Source: Clostridiaceae bacterium (GTDB taxonomy: Bacteria; Cyanobacteriota; Vampirovibrionia; Gastranaerophilales; Gastranaerophilaceae). Taken from it: a stretch of DNA of 64,000 nt. The notes under the pieces are model-generated. The model worked only from the letters and a program-made list of their open reading frames with translations. It did no database searches and was not told where the DNA came from. The stretch spans positions 62,001 to 126,000 of the forward strand of contig JALCDS010000001.1 in the NCBI GenBank assembly GCA_022641775.1, read 5' to 3'. Made by a program: the position numbers and the translations under genes. This document shows positions 50,801-59,232 of the stretch, piece by piece; position 1 is the stretch's first letter, and each line of letters starts with the position of its first letter.

Positions 50801-50951
50801 TGCAGCTTTGTCAAACGGCATAGGCGCACAGAGTCAAAAACCTTTTGCTATTGCAATTATAGGTGGATTGTTTGTAGGTACAAGTTTTACAATATTTTTA
50901 ATCCCGTTATTATTTAAAATGATGGTTATTCCAAATAAAAGGAGAAATTAA
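47859..50951 (+). CDS. Heavy-metal efflux RND permease (CzcA/HME family)
   Basis: NLDIEAYPDFTNPMVQVITQIPGKSAEDMERLATIPLEKELNGIP; VDFGIIVDGAVILMENIF; start at ATG 47859 (MKINFDKI) overlaps preceding gene. Confidence 0.95.
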   Translation: MKINFDKIIKFFIVKKYYACTIAVILILTGLYCLKNLDIEAYPDFTNPMVQVITQIPGKSAEDMERLATIPLEKELNGIPDEEKLYSTSLLGLSVIKVVFTDGLQSSLIRQEVLERIYNADLPDGVKPELGPDASAIGEIFRYTLSSDYYNKMTLKAIQNWQLEKAFKHVPGIIDVVSFGGPVKTYKVILNHEKVRFYDLDVETIYDAIKASNSTAGGHYLTLNDQAYIVRGMGLYSDVSDIENTVITTENGVPIRVKDVGKVIVEPAVRIGQVGENLDNDAIEGIVLMRKGENPTKTIKNLEKALPEIESQLPKGVKLNPVYKRSDLIHNTMHTIGHNVAVGIAFVLIVLFAFTLDLRITLIASLVIPLALSFAFLMFRIFGIPANLLSMGAVDFGIIVDGAVILMENIFRCLSSYKGKLNSTKKEGLINKAVKEVGSVILFSTLIILCCFLPIFAFDGVAGKLFHPLAFTMGFSLIGAVLSSLFLLPAISAVYMPSTEVKIKENKPLKYITKLYKYYLSKVFEHKKKFLITVGCVFCTALVLFTMIGSEFLPNLDEGNIWLRVTVLPRSATLQYSVDTARKIREVLLKYPEVKSVVSHVGSADDGTDPNMLSNIENMVDLKLAKDWRWKWFGSKERLIKDMEKQVNEIPGITTYFTQYIQDNVEEAVSGSKGQVVLKIYGPDLYKLQNLEDDAYGLLSHVRGVVDLSYDQIIGQPQYQIRIDREKAARYGLRSDDIQNTVEIAIGGKTATQVIENEKHFDVFLRLEAQDRDTYRKLQNIIVKTPEGISVPLSNVTTIEPDNGAMIISRSENSRVAVVRFNIRGRDLGSTVKDAQKLLSKKMPLPEGYTVKWAGQSESQKRANTKLAIILPITLFLIACILRMNFKRWKYVAIAMSSIVVTLSGCIFALFITHTYFSISAGVGFIAAIGVSIQNGVIILSALLRQHSKYKVPDLAIIKGSVEKLRPVLCASTVAILGLLPAALSNGIGAQSQKPFAIAIIGGLFVGTSFTIFLIPLLFKMMVIPNKRRN

Positions 50952-52156
50952 TGTCTAAAAACTTTATAAATCTGATATTATGTACAGTATTAATTGCAGG
51001 ACTTTCATGCGGATGTTCTTTTAGAAAACATGATACTGAAAATAATAAACAAATTACACTGGACAGCCAACAAGAAAAAAATGCCAATATTCAAACTGAC
51101 AAGTTATCGGAGATGAATATTGATATGGAAATAACAATTCCTGCGCAATTCAAAGCCCGAAACCAATCGGTTGACAATATCTATGCTCCACTTGATGGCA
51201 AAGTTGTAGATGTTCTTGTGGAACCTGGTGATGTTGTTAAAAAAGGTCAACCTGTTGCAAGAATTAAGTCTGATGAAATCAGTCAAATTGAACTTGAATA
51301 CTTGCAAGATGTTTTAGATATTGACCAAAATATCGCAGAAATGCGTGCGCAATACAATTTGTCATTGCAAAATTATAATAGAGAAAGAACTCTTTATAAC
51401 GAAAAAATTTCGTCACGAGCTGATTATGAAACGGCTTATGCTGAAATGAGAAAAGATAGGGCAACACTTAATGCTCAGTCTGTTAAAAAGTATGCTTTGG
51501 CAAATGTGTACCAACAACGATTGTCTGTATATGGCGCAGGAGCTTCAATCAATGCTGTTGCAAGGTCAAAACGAGTTTATCCGTACGTTGTTTTAACGGC
51601 ATCAAAAGATGGAATAATTTTAGAAAGAAAAATTAATCCGGGTGAATTTGTCCAGAAAGATGCTCAAATGTTTAACTTGGCGGATTTGTCAACAATTTGG
51701 CTTGTCGGATATGCTTTTGAAAAAGATTCTGCATACCTTAAAGTTGGAGAAAAAGTTAAAGGAACACTCGAAGAATCCCGTGGAAAAGAAACACTCGGTA
51801 CACTTTCTTATGTTTCGCCGATATTAGACCCGAATACAAAAACACTTGAAGTTAGAGCGGAAATTCCAAATAAAACATTAAAAATAAAACCTAATATGTA
51901 CGCGGAAATGTATGTTGATATCGGAAAAGTAAAACGTCTTGCCGTACCAAATACTGCATTAGAGAAATACGGAGATTACACATTTGCTTATGTTCGTATA
52001 AAGCCGCATGTTTATGAAGAACGAAAAGTTCAAATAGGCAAGAAAAATGATAAGTATTCAGAAGTTATTTCAGGATTGAAAGAAGATGAAGAAGTTGTCA
52101 CAACAGGTTCATTTGCGCTTTTAGGTGAAAGTATTAAACATGAAGAAGCAAAATAA
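50951..52156 (+). CDS. Efflux RND adaptor lipoprotein (CzcB-like)
   Basis: Lipobox-like LIAGLSCGC; VLVEPGDVVKKGQPVARIKSDEI; PNTALEKYGDYTFAYVR. Confidence 0.92.
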   Translation: MSKNFINLILCTVLIAGLSCGCSFRKHDTENNKQITLDSQQEKNANIQTDKLSEMNIDMEITIPAQFKARNQSVDNIYAPLDGKVVDVLVEPGDVVKKGQPVARIKSDEISQIELEYLQDVLDIDQNIAEMRAQYNLSLQNYNRERTLYNEKISSRADYETAYAEMRKDRATLNAQSVKKYALANVYQQRLSVYGAGASINAVARSKRVYPYVVLTASKDGIILERKINPGEFVQKDAQMFNLADLSTIWLVGYAFEKDSAYLKVGEKVKGTLEESRGKETLGTLSYVSPILDPNTKTLEVRAEIPNKTLKIKPNMYAEMYVDIGKVKRLAVPNTALEKYGDYTFAYVRIKPHVYEERKVQIGKKNDKYSEVISGLKEDEEVVTTGSFALLGESIKHEEAK

Positions 52157-52655
52157 TCAGCGTATGCCTAATTGTAAAAGTTTTAATCCGGTTATTAATA
52201 AAAATTCAAAAATTTTGATTTTGGGTTCAATGCCAGGTATTAAATCTCTGGAGGAACAACAATATTACGCACATCCTCAAAATCGTTTTTGGAAATTGAT
52301 GGGGCGATTTTGTGATTGTTGTAATTTACAAGATTTGAATTACGAAGAAAGACTCCAAACCTTATTAAATAATAACTTTGCGCTTTGGGATGTAATAAAT
52401 TTTTGTAATAGAGAAGGAAGTTTAGATACAAATATTCAAAATGAAGTTCCAAACAAAATCTTGATTTTGTTGAAAAAGTATAAAAATATTAAAACAATAA
52501 TCTTAAATGGAAATAAAGCCTATTCCGCATTCAAAAAATATTTTCCTGAATTGTTGAAGGAATACAAATGTTATAAAATGCCGTCAACCAGTCCTGCGAA
52601 TGCCAGATACAGTTTAGAAAAATTGGATAATGAATGGTCAAATTTCAAAAATTAA
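52140..52655 (+). CDS. Uracil-DNA glycosylase superfamily, hypoxanthine-DNA glycosylase-like (family 6)
   Basis: KILILGSMPGIKSLEEQQYYAHPQNRFWKLMG; LPSTSPANA-like MPSTSPANARYS; start at ATG 52140. Confidence 0.88.
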   Translation: MKKQNNQRMPNCKSFNPVINKNSKILILGSMPGIKSLEEQQYYAHPQNRFWKLMGRFCDCCNLQDLNYEERLQTLLNNNFALWDVINFCNREGSLDTNIQNEVPNKILILLKKYKNIKTIILNGNKAYSAFKKYFPELLKEYKCYKMPSTSPANARYSLEKLDNEWSNFKN

Positions 52656-52863
52656 CTTCAATTATAAAACTCTTTTTAAGATTAACGATTTTTTGTGAAT
52701 TTATTATAATTATCAAAATGTATGTTTTTGTAATCTTATTCTGTCTGTAATATTTCCATTGAAAAAGTTTAGTCTTAATATTTGTTAATAATAAATAATT
52801 ATAAGGGCAAAATTTATCTTTTTTAACGTTAGATAATACGTGTAAAATAAAGAAAGGTCCAGT

Positions 52864-54651
52864 ATGTTAGTTGCCCCAAAAATAAGATTCAATTCTACTA
52901 TTGAAGGATTAAAAAAATGTGCTAAAAATGTCAGTGAAAAGTGTTCTGCAAAAACATTTTCAGAAAAAGAAAATATAATAATAGTTAAACATTGGTATGA
53001 ACCGTTTTTACCTAAAAGAATGCGTAAAACTTCTAAAATAACATTTGATTCAACAAGCCATAAAAAATTAGAAGAAGAATTTTTTGAAGGAAACGTGTCA
53101 GTAAAACATCTGTATTACAATGCGAGCGGGGATATTGTATCGGAGCACACATTTGATCCTAAGACTAATACTAAAACTATAAAAATTAAAAATGGAGAAA
53201 AATATTCAATAAGTAAATGGATAAATAAAGTTCTAAGATATGAAGAAAAAACTGGTGGAGGACTTAATTTAAAAGATATAGAACCAACAGGAAAATTGGC
53301 TGATATTGAGTTGCCGAAAGATAACATAACAAAGATCTATTATGATAAATCCGGAGAAAAAATAAAACAAGAAATTTTCAAACAATTTAAAGATATAGAT
53401 GGAAAAATAAAAAAACAGATTTATTTATCTAAAGAAGGTAAAGATACAACAATTTTTAATGATGATGGCAGTATAAATTCGACAATAACTTATTCAAGAA
53501 GAAAAAACGAATCTCGCGGGTGGGACAAAAACCCGTATTTTGAGCAATGGACATATAAAAATAATAAAGGCGAAAATATAGGTCAAGTTACTTACTACAA
53601 TGATAAACTGATACATTTCAATAAAAAGACTTCTGATTCAAAAGAATATGTTATGGATAAAGTACGCCTAAAAGGCAAAACTACCACAGAAACCTATAAA
53701 GATGGGTCACAAAAGCAAACAACAAAATATTTTGACGGTACAATTTATAATAAAGAGTTTGATGCTAAAGGGCAAGAAATATTTTCAAGAAAATTTGATC
53801 CACATACTAATATTACAACAGAAATAAACTTTAAAAATCCAACGATTAAAGAAACAAGAACATTAAAAAACGGAGTTCTTATGGAATCATATAAACAAGA
53901 TATCCGTACAGGTCAAACTATTTATGGTTATAAATATTCTGAACAAACAAAAAGTTGGCAACGTTTTACAAAAATATATGATAAAAATAAATATATAAAT
54001 GAATATACGAAATGCAAGGAAGGTCAAAAACCTGAAACCAGATATTTTGATGAAAAGCATCAACGTATAAACTCTGATGGCACTAAATATCAATATAAGA
54101 CAGAGGCAGAAAGAGATGCCGAATGGTTCAAGCAAGAAAGGGAAAGTTCCAACAGCACAGGAAGTAAGGGCGGCAGTAGTAAAAGTGAAAGTTCAAGCAG
54201 TGCCGGAAGTAAAAGTGGCAATGATAAAAGCGGAAGTTCAAGCAGTACCGGAAGTAAGAGCGGCAGTAGTAAAAGCGGAAGTTCAAGCAGTACCGGAAGC
54301 AAAAGTGGCAGTAGTAAAAGCGGAAGCTCAAGTAGTACCGGAAGCAAAGGCAATAGTGAAAAAATAAACCCAAAAAGACCTGAAAGTTCTATAGGAAATG
54401 AAAAAGAATTTATAAACAAACTGGACAATTTTTTGGCTTCCAAGAAACGAAAACTTAATGACAATGAATATGAATATCTTGCCAAAATATTAAAAGTAAG
54501 TGATGTTCAGGTGTTAAAAGATCTTTCAAATTCTGAGAATAAAGAAGCTAAAAAATTATATAGACAATTATGCACAAAATATCATCCTGATAAATGCGAT
54601 GATGATAAAATATTTAAAATAATTCAAAATTTACATTCTCGTAAAAAGTAA
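52864..54651 (+). CDS. Multi-repeat protein with Ser/Gly linker and C-terminal J-domain-like segment
   Basis: Repeated YYDKSGEKIKQE/YFDGTIYNKEFDAKGQE units; SSSSTGSKSGSSKSG repeats; C-term KKLYRQLCTKYHPDKCDDDKIFKIIQNLH with HPD. Confidence 0.72.
   Translation: MLVAPKIRFNSTIEGLKKCAKNVSEKCSAKTFSEKENIIIVKHWYEPFLPKRMRKTSKITFDSTSHKKLEEEFFEGNVSVKHLYYNASGDIVSEHTFDPKTNTKTIKIKNGEKYSISKWINKVLRYEEKTGGGLNLKDIEPTGKLADIELPKDNITKIYYDKSGEKIKQEIFKQFKDIDGKIKKQIYLSKEGKDTTIFNDDGSINSTITYSRRKNESRGWDKNPYFEQWTYKNNKGENIGQVTYYNDKLIHFNKKTSDSKEYVMDKVRLKGKTTTETYKDGSQKQTTKYFDGTIYNKEFDAKGQEIFSRKFDPHTNITTEINFKNPTIKETRTLKNGVLMESYKQDIRTGQTIYGYKYSEQTKSWQRFTKIYDKNKYINEYTKCKEGQKPETRYFDEKHQRINSDGTKYQYKTEAERDAEWFKQERESSNSTGSKGGSSKSESSSSAGSKSGNDKSGSSSSTGSKSGSSKSGSSSSTGSKSGSSKSGSSSSTGSKGNSEKINPKRPESSIGNEKEFINKLDNFLASKKRKLNDNEYEYLAKILKVSDVQVLKDLSNSENKEAKKLYRQLCTKYHPDKCDDDKIFKIIQNLHSRKK
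54142..54350 (+). repeat. 45-bp in-frame tandem repeat (about 4.5 copies) encoding SSSSTGSKSGSSKSG
   Basis: ggaagttcaagcagtaccggaagtaagagcggcagtagtaaaagc and variants. Confidence 0.9.
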
Positions 54652-54791
54652 GCGTTTGATTAATACAAAACTAAACTTGTATTCTTGAATTATTTATGTT
54701 TTAATATCGTTGAAAGCGATTTCAATCTTTAATGTATATTTCAATGCTCGTTACATTTTAGTTGTTTAGAGCATTTTTAAAAGGAAAAATT

Positions 54792-56333
54792 ATGATTACA
54801 TTAAAGAATGAACCCCAAGTGTCTCAACTTGACATTACAAAGTCTGTTGAATTAAAAAGTTACAATGAATATTTTGAAGGAGTAAATTTATCAGTTGATT
54901 TGCAAAATGCGTTAGCTGAAATGGGATTTATTGAACCCTCAGAAATTCAAAAAGCTGCTATCCCTGCAATATTTAAAAATGAAGATATTATCGCAATGGC
55001 TCCGACAGGAAGCGGAAAAACCGCGACATTTGCTATCCCTATTATCGAAAGATTGGATACGGCAAATTCAAATATCCAAGCGTTAGTTATGTGTCCGACT
55101 CGTGAACTTGCAATCCAATGTCATCGAGAATTTGAAAAAATGGGCAAATATATTGAGGGCTTTTCGGTTGTTTCAGTTTATGGCGGTCAAAATATTGATA
55201 GACAATTAAATGCCCTTAAAAGAAATCCTCAGATTATTGTTGCGACTCCGGGAAGGCTTATGGATCACTATAAAAGAGGCTCAATAAAGTTTGATAACGT
55301 AAAAACCGTTGTCCTTGATGAAGCTGATGAGATGCTTGATATGGGATTTAGAGAAGACATTTATGAAATTTTAAATAAAACTCCTAAAGACAGGCAAACA
55401 ATTCTATTTTCGGCGACTATGGCGAAAGATATTTTAGAATTAACTAAAAAAATTCAAAAATCTCCGTCAATCGTTGATGTTACGGATGATTTGAAAGATA
55501 TCCCAAATATTGAACAACAATATTTTGAAGTTGTTGAAAAGGACAAAATTGAATTATTAATTAGATTGTTGCAATTACATAGCATTGGGTTATCACTTGT
55601 TTTTTGTAATACAAAAACGAATGTTGACAGAGTTGTTGAAAAATTAAAAGAAAAAGGATTTTTCGCAGATGCAATCCATGGAGATATGAACCAAAATCAA
55701 CGTGAAAAAGTAATGCAAGGCTTTAGAAAAGGGTCAGTGAAAGTTCTTGTTGCAACTGATGTTGCAGGTCGCGGAATTGATGTTAAAAACATAGAAGCTG
55801 TATTTAACTTTGATTTACCGAGAGATGATGAGGATTACATTCATAGAATCGGCAGAACTGCACGTGCGGGAAAATCCGGTAATTCTTTTACTTTTGTGAC
55901 AAAAAGACAAGTTTCTATGCTAAAAAGAATAGAAAGAGCAAACGGTATTAAGATTGTTAAACAAGAATTGCCAACGGTTGAAGAATTGGAAAAAGTTAAT
56001 TGCGAAACATTTTTAGAAAAAATTAAAAATATTATAAAATCAGAAGAATTATCTTCTTTTAAAGCCACATTAAACGAGCATTTGACGGTTGACTATGGTA
56101 TGGAAGATATTGCTGCCGCATTATATAAATATGCAACATCTAAAGAAGGTAAAAAGATTAACAAAGATTTCACGTTTTCCTCTGTACAAAATGATACTTC
56201 TGAAGAAAAACAGCACAGGAAAAGAAGTTTTAGAGGAAGAAGAAGAAACGCCAATAAATTTGAAAATGCTTTAAAAAAAGAAAACTTTTCATCAAAGAAA
56301 AAATCAAATAGACGTAGAAAAGCAAGAGTATAA
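54792..56333 (+). CDS. DEAD-box ATP-dependent RNA helicase
   Basis: MAPTGSGKTATFAIPI; VLDEADEMLDMGFR; FSATM; VLVATDVAGRGID; HRIGRTARAGKSG; basic C-terminal tail. Confidence 0.96.
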   Translation: MITLKNEPQVSQLDITKSVELKSYNEYFEGVNLSVDLQNALAEMGFIEPSEIQKAAIPAIFKNEDIIAMAPTGSGKTATFAIPIIERLDTANSNIQALVMCPTRELAIQCHREFEKMGKYIEGFSVVSVYGGQNIDRQLNALKRNPQIIVATPGRLMDHYKRGSIKFDNVKTVVLDEADEMLDMGFREDIYEILNKTPKDRQTILFSATMAKDILELTKKIQKSPSIVDVTDDLKDIPNIEQQYFEVVEKDKIELLIRLLQLHSIGLSLVFCNTKTNVDRVVEKLKEKGFFADAIHGDMNQNQREKVMQGFRKGSVKVLVATDVAGRGIDVKNIEAVFNFDLPRDDEDYIHRIGRTARAGKSGNSFTFVTKRQVSMLKRIERANGIKIVKQELPTVEELEKVNCETFLEKIKNIIKSEELSSFKATLNEHLTVDYGMEDIAAALYKYATSKEGKKINKDFTFSSVQNDTSEEKQHRKRSFRGRRRNANKFENALKKENFSSKKKSNRRRKARV

Positions 56334-56343
56334 ACACTTTTGA

Positions 56344-56360
56344 TGTCATATCCTATGACA
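56344..56360. promoter_or_regulatory. 17-bp dyad TGTCATA-tcc-TATGACA, similar half-sites to the XRE-associated dyads
   Basis: Direct reading of sequence downstream of the DEAD-box gene. Confidence 0.5.
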
Positions 56361-56759
56361 CATTATATTGACAATAAAAAAAGATGGGGTTTGTTTCGGA
56401 CATTAATATTTAAAAAATTAGGCTCAATCGTAAAGCGTATTTGAAGATTAGCGATTTTATGCAAATTGACAGAAATGTCCGAAATTACCACATTCTTGCA
56501 CTTTTCTGCACTAAATTTTCCGTTGAATATTTACAAAATAGCCTCAAAGCTAAACACGGTCTATATTATAGCGATAGAACGAAATCGGACATTTTTTGAG
56601 CAAATATTTGCCTTTACCAAACTCGGAAATAAGTCGGAAAGGTTTATAAAGTCTAAAGTTTTAGCAAATTTAGTTTTTTATGAAATTCAAAAAACTTGAT
56701 TTCAGGCACAATAATATAGCTTTTTTAGTCAAGAAATTGTATTATTGATTGTCTTTATT

Positions 56760-57758
56760 TTAACAATATGTTTTTATAAATTCATCAAGAGTCATTATTT
56801 TTTTATTTTCTCCCCATATATATTTAAAAGCATCTTTTAAATATTTTGTATCATTAGTTAATAATACGTCGACAAATGTTGCACAACATATATAGCTAGT
56901 ATCATTCACCCAATCTTCATCATAACTTTTATTTGGATTTTTTACTTTATATGAATAACCATATTTTGTTGCTTCAATAAGTAATTTTGTAAAAGTTATT
57001 TGATTATAATTTTCATAATAAGTATTTATATAGTCTATGTCTTTAATTAATATCTGCTTATTATTGCTTGTAATTTGATTCTTAAAATTCATAAGTAGAT
57101 TAAATTCCAATAATTTATCAAATAAATTTGTATAAATTATTTTTTTTTGCTCATTTTTGTTTGAATTTGTACTATCAATATTTCTCACTATACCTATTAA
57201 GGATTGTATTGTTTCTTCATTAAAGTGCCACTTTTCTACTTCAGTTCTTATGTTATCATTTATACTTTCAAAACTATTTTTGCAATAATTTTGAATTAGT
57301 TTTTCATTATTTACTTGGAAATTTTTTATTTCATTGTGTGCATTTTTAATATCTTCAGAGGTAAAATCTTGTTTTTCTTGAGCTATTGCAGTATCTAAAC
57401 AGTTTATTAATGATAAATTTTTTCTGATATTGCGTATTTTTTCTTTATTATACTTATCAAGCCAAAACTCATCTATAAAATTGTTTGTTTTTATTATAGA
57501 GATTTCTTTATTTGCAATTTCAGCTATAGATGGAAACATATAGTGTTTATTTATGAATTTAAATAGAAAATCTATAACTTCCCGTCTATTTTTCCTTTTA
57601 TGGCACTTATATCTTAAAAAAGGTATTAATTGAGAAAATATTTTTGCACAAGCATAAAAAGTCATTTCTCCATTTTTTACTTTTTTTAAAATATTTGTTT
57701 TTTTAATTTTTTCAATATTGTCATAACGTATTATATTGTTATCAATTATTATTTTCAT
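56760..57758 (-). CDS. PIN-like domain protein (putative RNase), operonic with ATPase
   Basis: N-term MKIIIDNNII and C-term DEDWVNDTSYICCATFVDVLLTNDTKYLKDAFKYIWG fit split PIN acidic residues; 17-bp overlap with upstream gene. Confidence 0.65.
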   Translation of the reverse strand: MKIIIDNNIIRYDNIEKIKKTNILKKVKNGEMTFYACAKIFSQLIPFLRYKCHKRKNRREVIDFLFKFINKHYMFPSIAEIANKEISIIKTNNFIDEFWLDKYNKEKIRNIRKNLSLINCLDTAIAQEKQDFTSEDIKNAHNEIKNFQVNNEKLIQNYCKNSFESINDNIRTEVEKWHFNEETIQSLIGIVRNIDSTNSNKNEQKKIIYTNLFDKLLEFNLLMNFKNQITSNNKQILIKDIDYINTYYENYNQITFTKLLIEATKYGYSYKVKNPNKSYDEDWVNDTSYICCATFVDVLLTNDTKYLKDAFKYIWGENKKIMTLDEFIKTYC

Positions 57759-59085
57759 TTTTAATTTTTTCCGAATTATGAATTTTAATGCCTTCTATCC
57801 CGTACAATGGAATATCATACAAATTATTAGTTTGCTTATAATCAGCCAAAGAAGTTCTGATTGCCATTTTAGGTTTAAACTTTTCCATATAGACCTTTAA
57901 ACTTTTAGCTTGTAAATTTGTTGTTGCTTTAACCTCAATCGGCACAACCGAATCTCCTACTTGTATAACAAAATCTATTTCGGCAATATTTCCGGTATTT
58001 GACCAATAAAAAATCGGCAATTCTTCCATTGATTTAAATTGCTGCAATACATATTGTTCTGCAATTGCACCCTTAAATTCTTCAAAAATCTTATTACCGT
58101 CAATGATAGTATTAGCTTGTAAATTAGTCATTGCTCCAAGTAAACCAACATCAAGAACAAACAGTTTAAATGCATTAAAATCTTCATAAGCAATTAATGG
58201 CAATCCGGGTTTTGAAATTCTATTAACTTTATAAATTAAACCGCAATCACACAGCCATTCCATAGCGTTTTCTATGTCTTTTGCTCTTGCACCCTCTTTA
58301 ACTGCACCATATATAAATTTTTTATTTTCACGTGCCAATTGTGCAGGAATAGATTTCCATAGCAATCTTGTTTTTGCGAGGGTATTTGCTGGTACATGTT
58401 TAGAAAAATCTTTTTCGTAAGTTGCTAAGATGTTTTTCTGTTTAGTTCTAACTTTTGTAAAATCCTTGTTTTTAAGAAAATTCATTACGACTGCTGGCAT
58501 TCCGCCAATATAACAATATTGTTTCAATAAATTTTCAAACCTATTTTTGAATATAGAAATCATTTTAAAATCTTTTTTTTCAATAAGCTCAACAAGTTGA
58601 GTTTCACCCATCGCAATAGCAAATTCAGTAAAACTTAATGGGTATAAATCTACAAAATCAACTTTTCCTACAGGGAAACCTGTTCCTTCATGACAAGAAA
58701 CTCCGAGCAAACTTCCTGCTGCAACTATATTATATTGAATTATATTTTCGCTAAAATATTTTAATGATGTCAAGGCTCTTGGGCATTCTTGAATTTCATC
58801 TAAAATGATAAGCGTATCATTAGGATTGATTTTTGTACGTGTTTCAACTTCAAGAGCCAAAATAATTCTTTCTATATCATAATCCTCATCAAAAATTTTA
58901 CAGAATTTTTCGTTATTATCAAAGTTTACATAAGCTACTTTTTGATAATACTTTTCGCCAAATTCTTTCATTAACCAAGTTTTACCAACTTGTCTTGCTC
59001 CTCTTATGATTAATGGATTTTTATCTTCAGTGTTTTTCCATTCAATCAATTTATTTAATGCGTTTCGTTCCATAACAATCCTCAT
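57742..59085 (-). CDS. AAA ATPase with DUF4143 (archaeal-type ATPase family)
   Basis: IIRGARQVGKTWLMKEFGEKYY; LIILDEIQECPRALTSLKYF; AAGSLLGVSCHEGTGFPVGKVDFVDLYPLSFTEF; C-term FYWSNTGNIAEIDFVIQVGDSVVPIEVKA. Confidence 0.93.
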   Translation of the reverse strand: MRIVMERNALNKLIEWKNTEDKNPLIIRGARQVGKTWLMKEFGEKYYQKVAYVNFDNNEKFCKIFDEDYDIERIILALEVETRTKINPNDTLIILDEIQECPRALTSLKYFSENIIQYNIVAAGSLLGVSCHEGTGFPVGKVDFVDLYPLSFTEFAIAMGETQLVELIEKKDFKMISIFKNRFENLLKQYCYIGGMPAVVMNFLKNKDFTKVRTKQKNILATYEKDFSKHVPANTLAKTRLLWKSIPAQLARENKKFIYGAVKEGARAKDIENAMEWLCDCGLIYKVNRISKPGLPLIAYEDFNAFKLFVLDVGLLGAMTNLQANTIIDGNKIFEEFKGAIAEQYVLQQFKSMEELPIFYWSNTGNIAEIDFVIQVGDSVVPIEVKATTNLQAKSLKVYMEKFKPKMAIRTSLADYKQTNNLYDIPLYGIEGIKIHNSEKIKNENNN

Positions 59086-59232
59086 TTTATTAAATTACAT
59101 TATATCACAAAAAGAACAAATTTTGGACGAGTTTTAAAATAAATTATTACATATTTCTGATGACTTTTATATTAAAAACTAACAAAATGCCGACGACTTT
59201 TTAAATGAATTTGACACTTTTTTACACGAGTT

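Noticed and set aside
54077-54485. Alternate-frame ORFs in the 45-bp repeat (e.g. VQAVPEVRAAVVKAE.. and antisense LLPVLLELPLLLLP)
   Set aside because: Artefacts of an uninterrupted tandem repeat open in several frames; the Ser/Gly frame is continuous with the flanking protein.
56466-56699. 77-aa ORF MTEMSEITTFLHF...
   Set aside because: No SD, lies within a repeat-containing gap, no recognizable domain; treated as non-coding.
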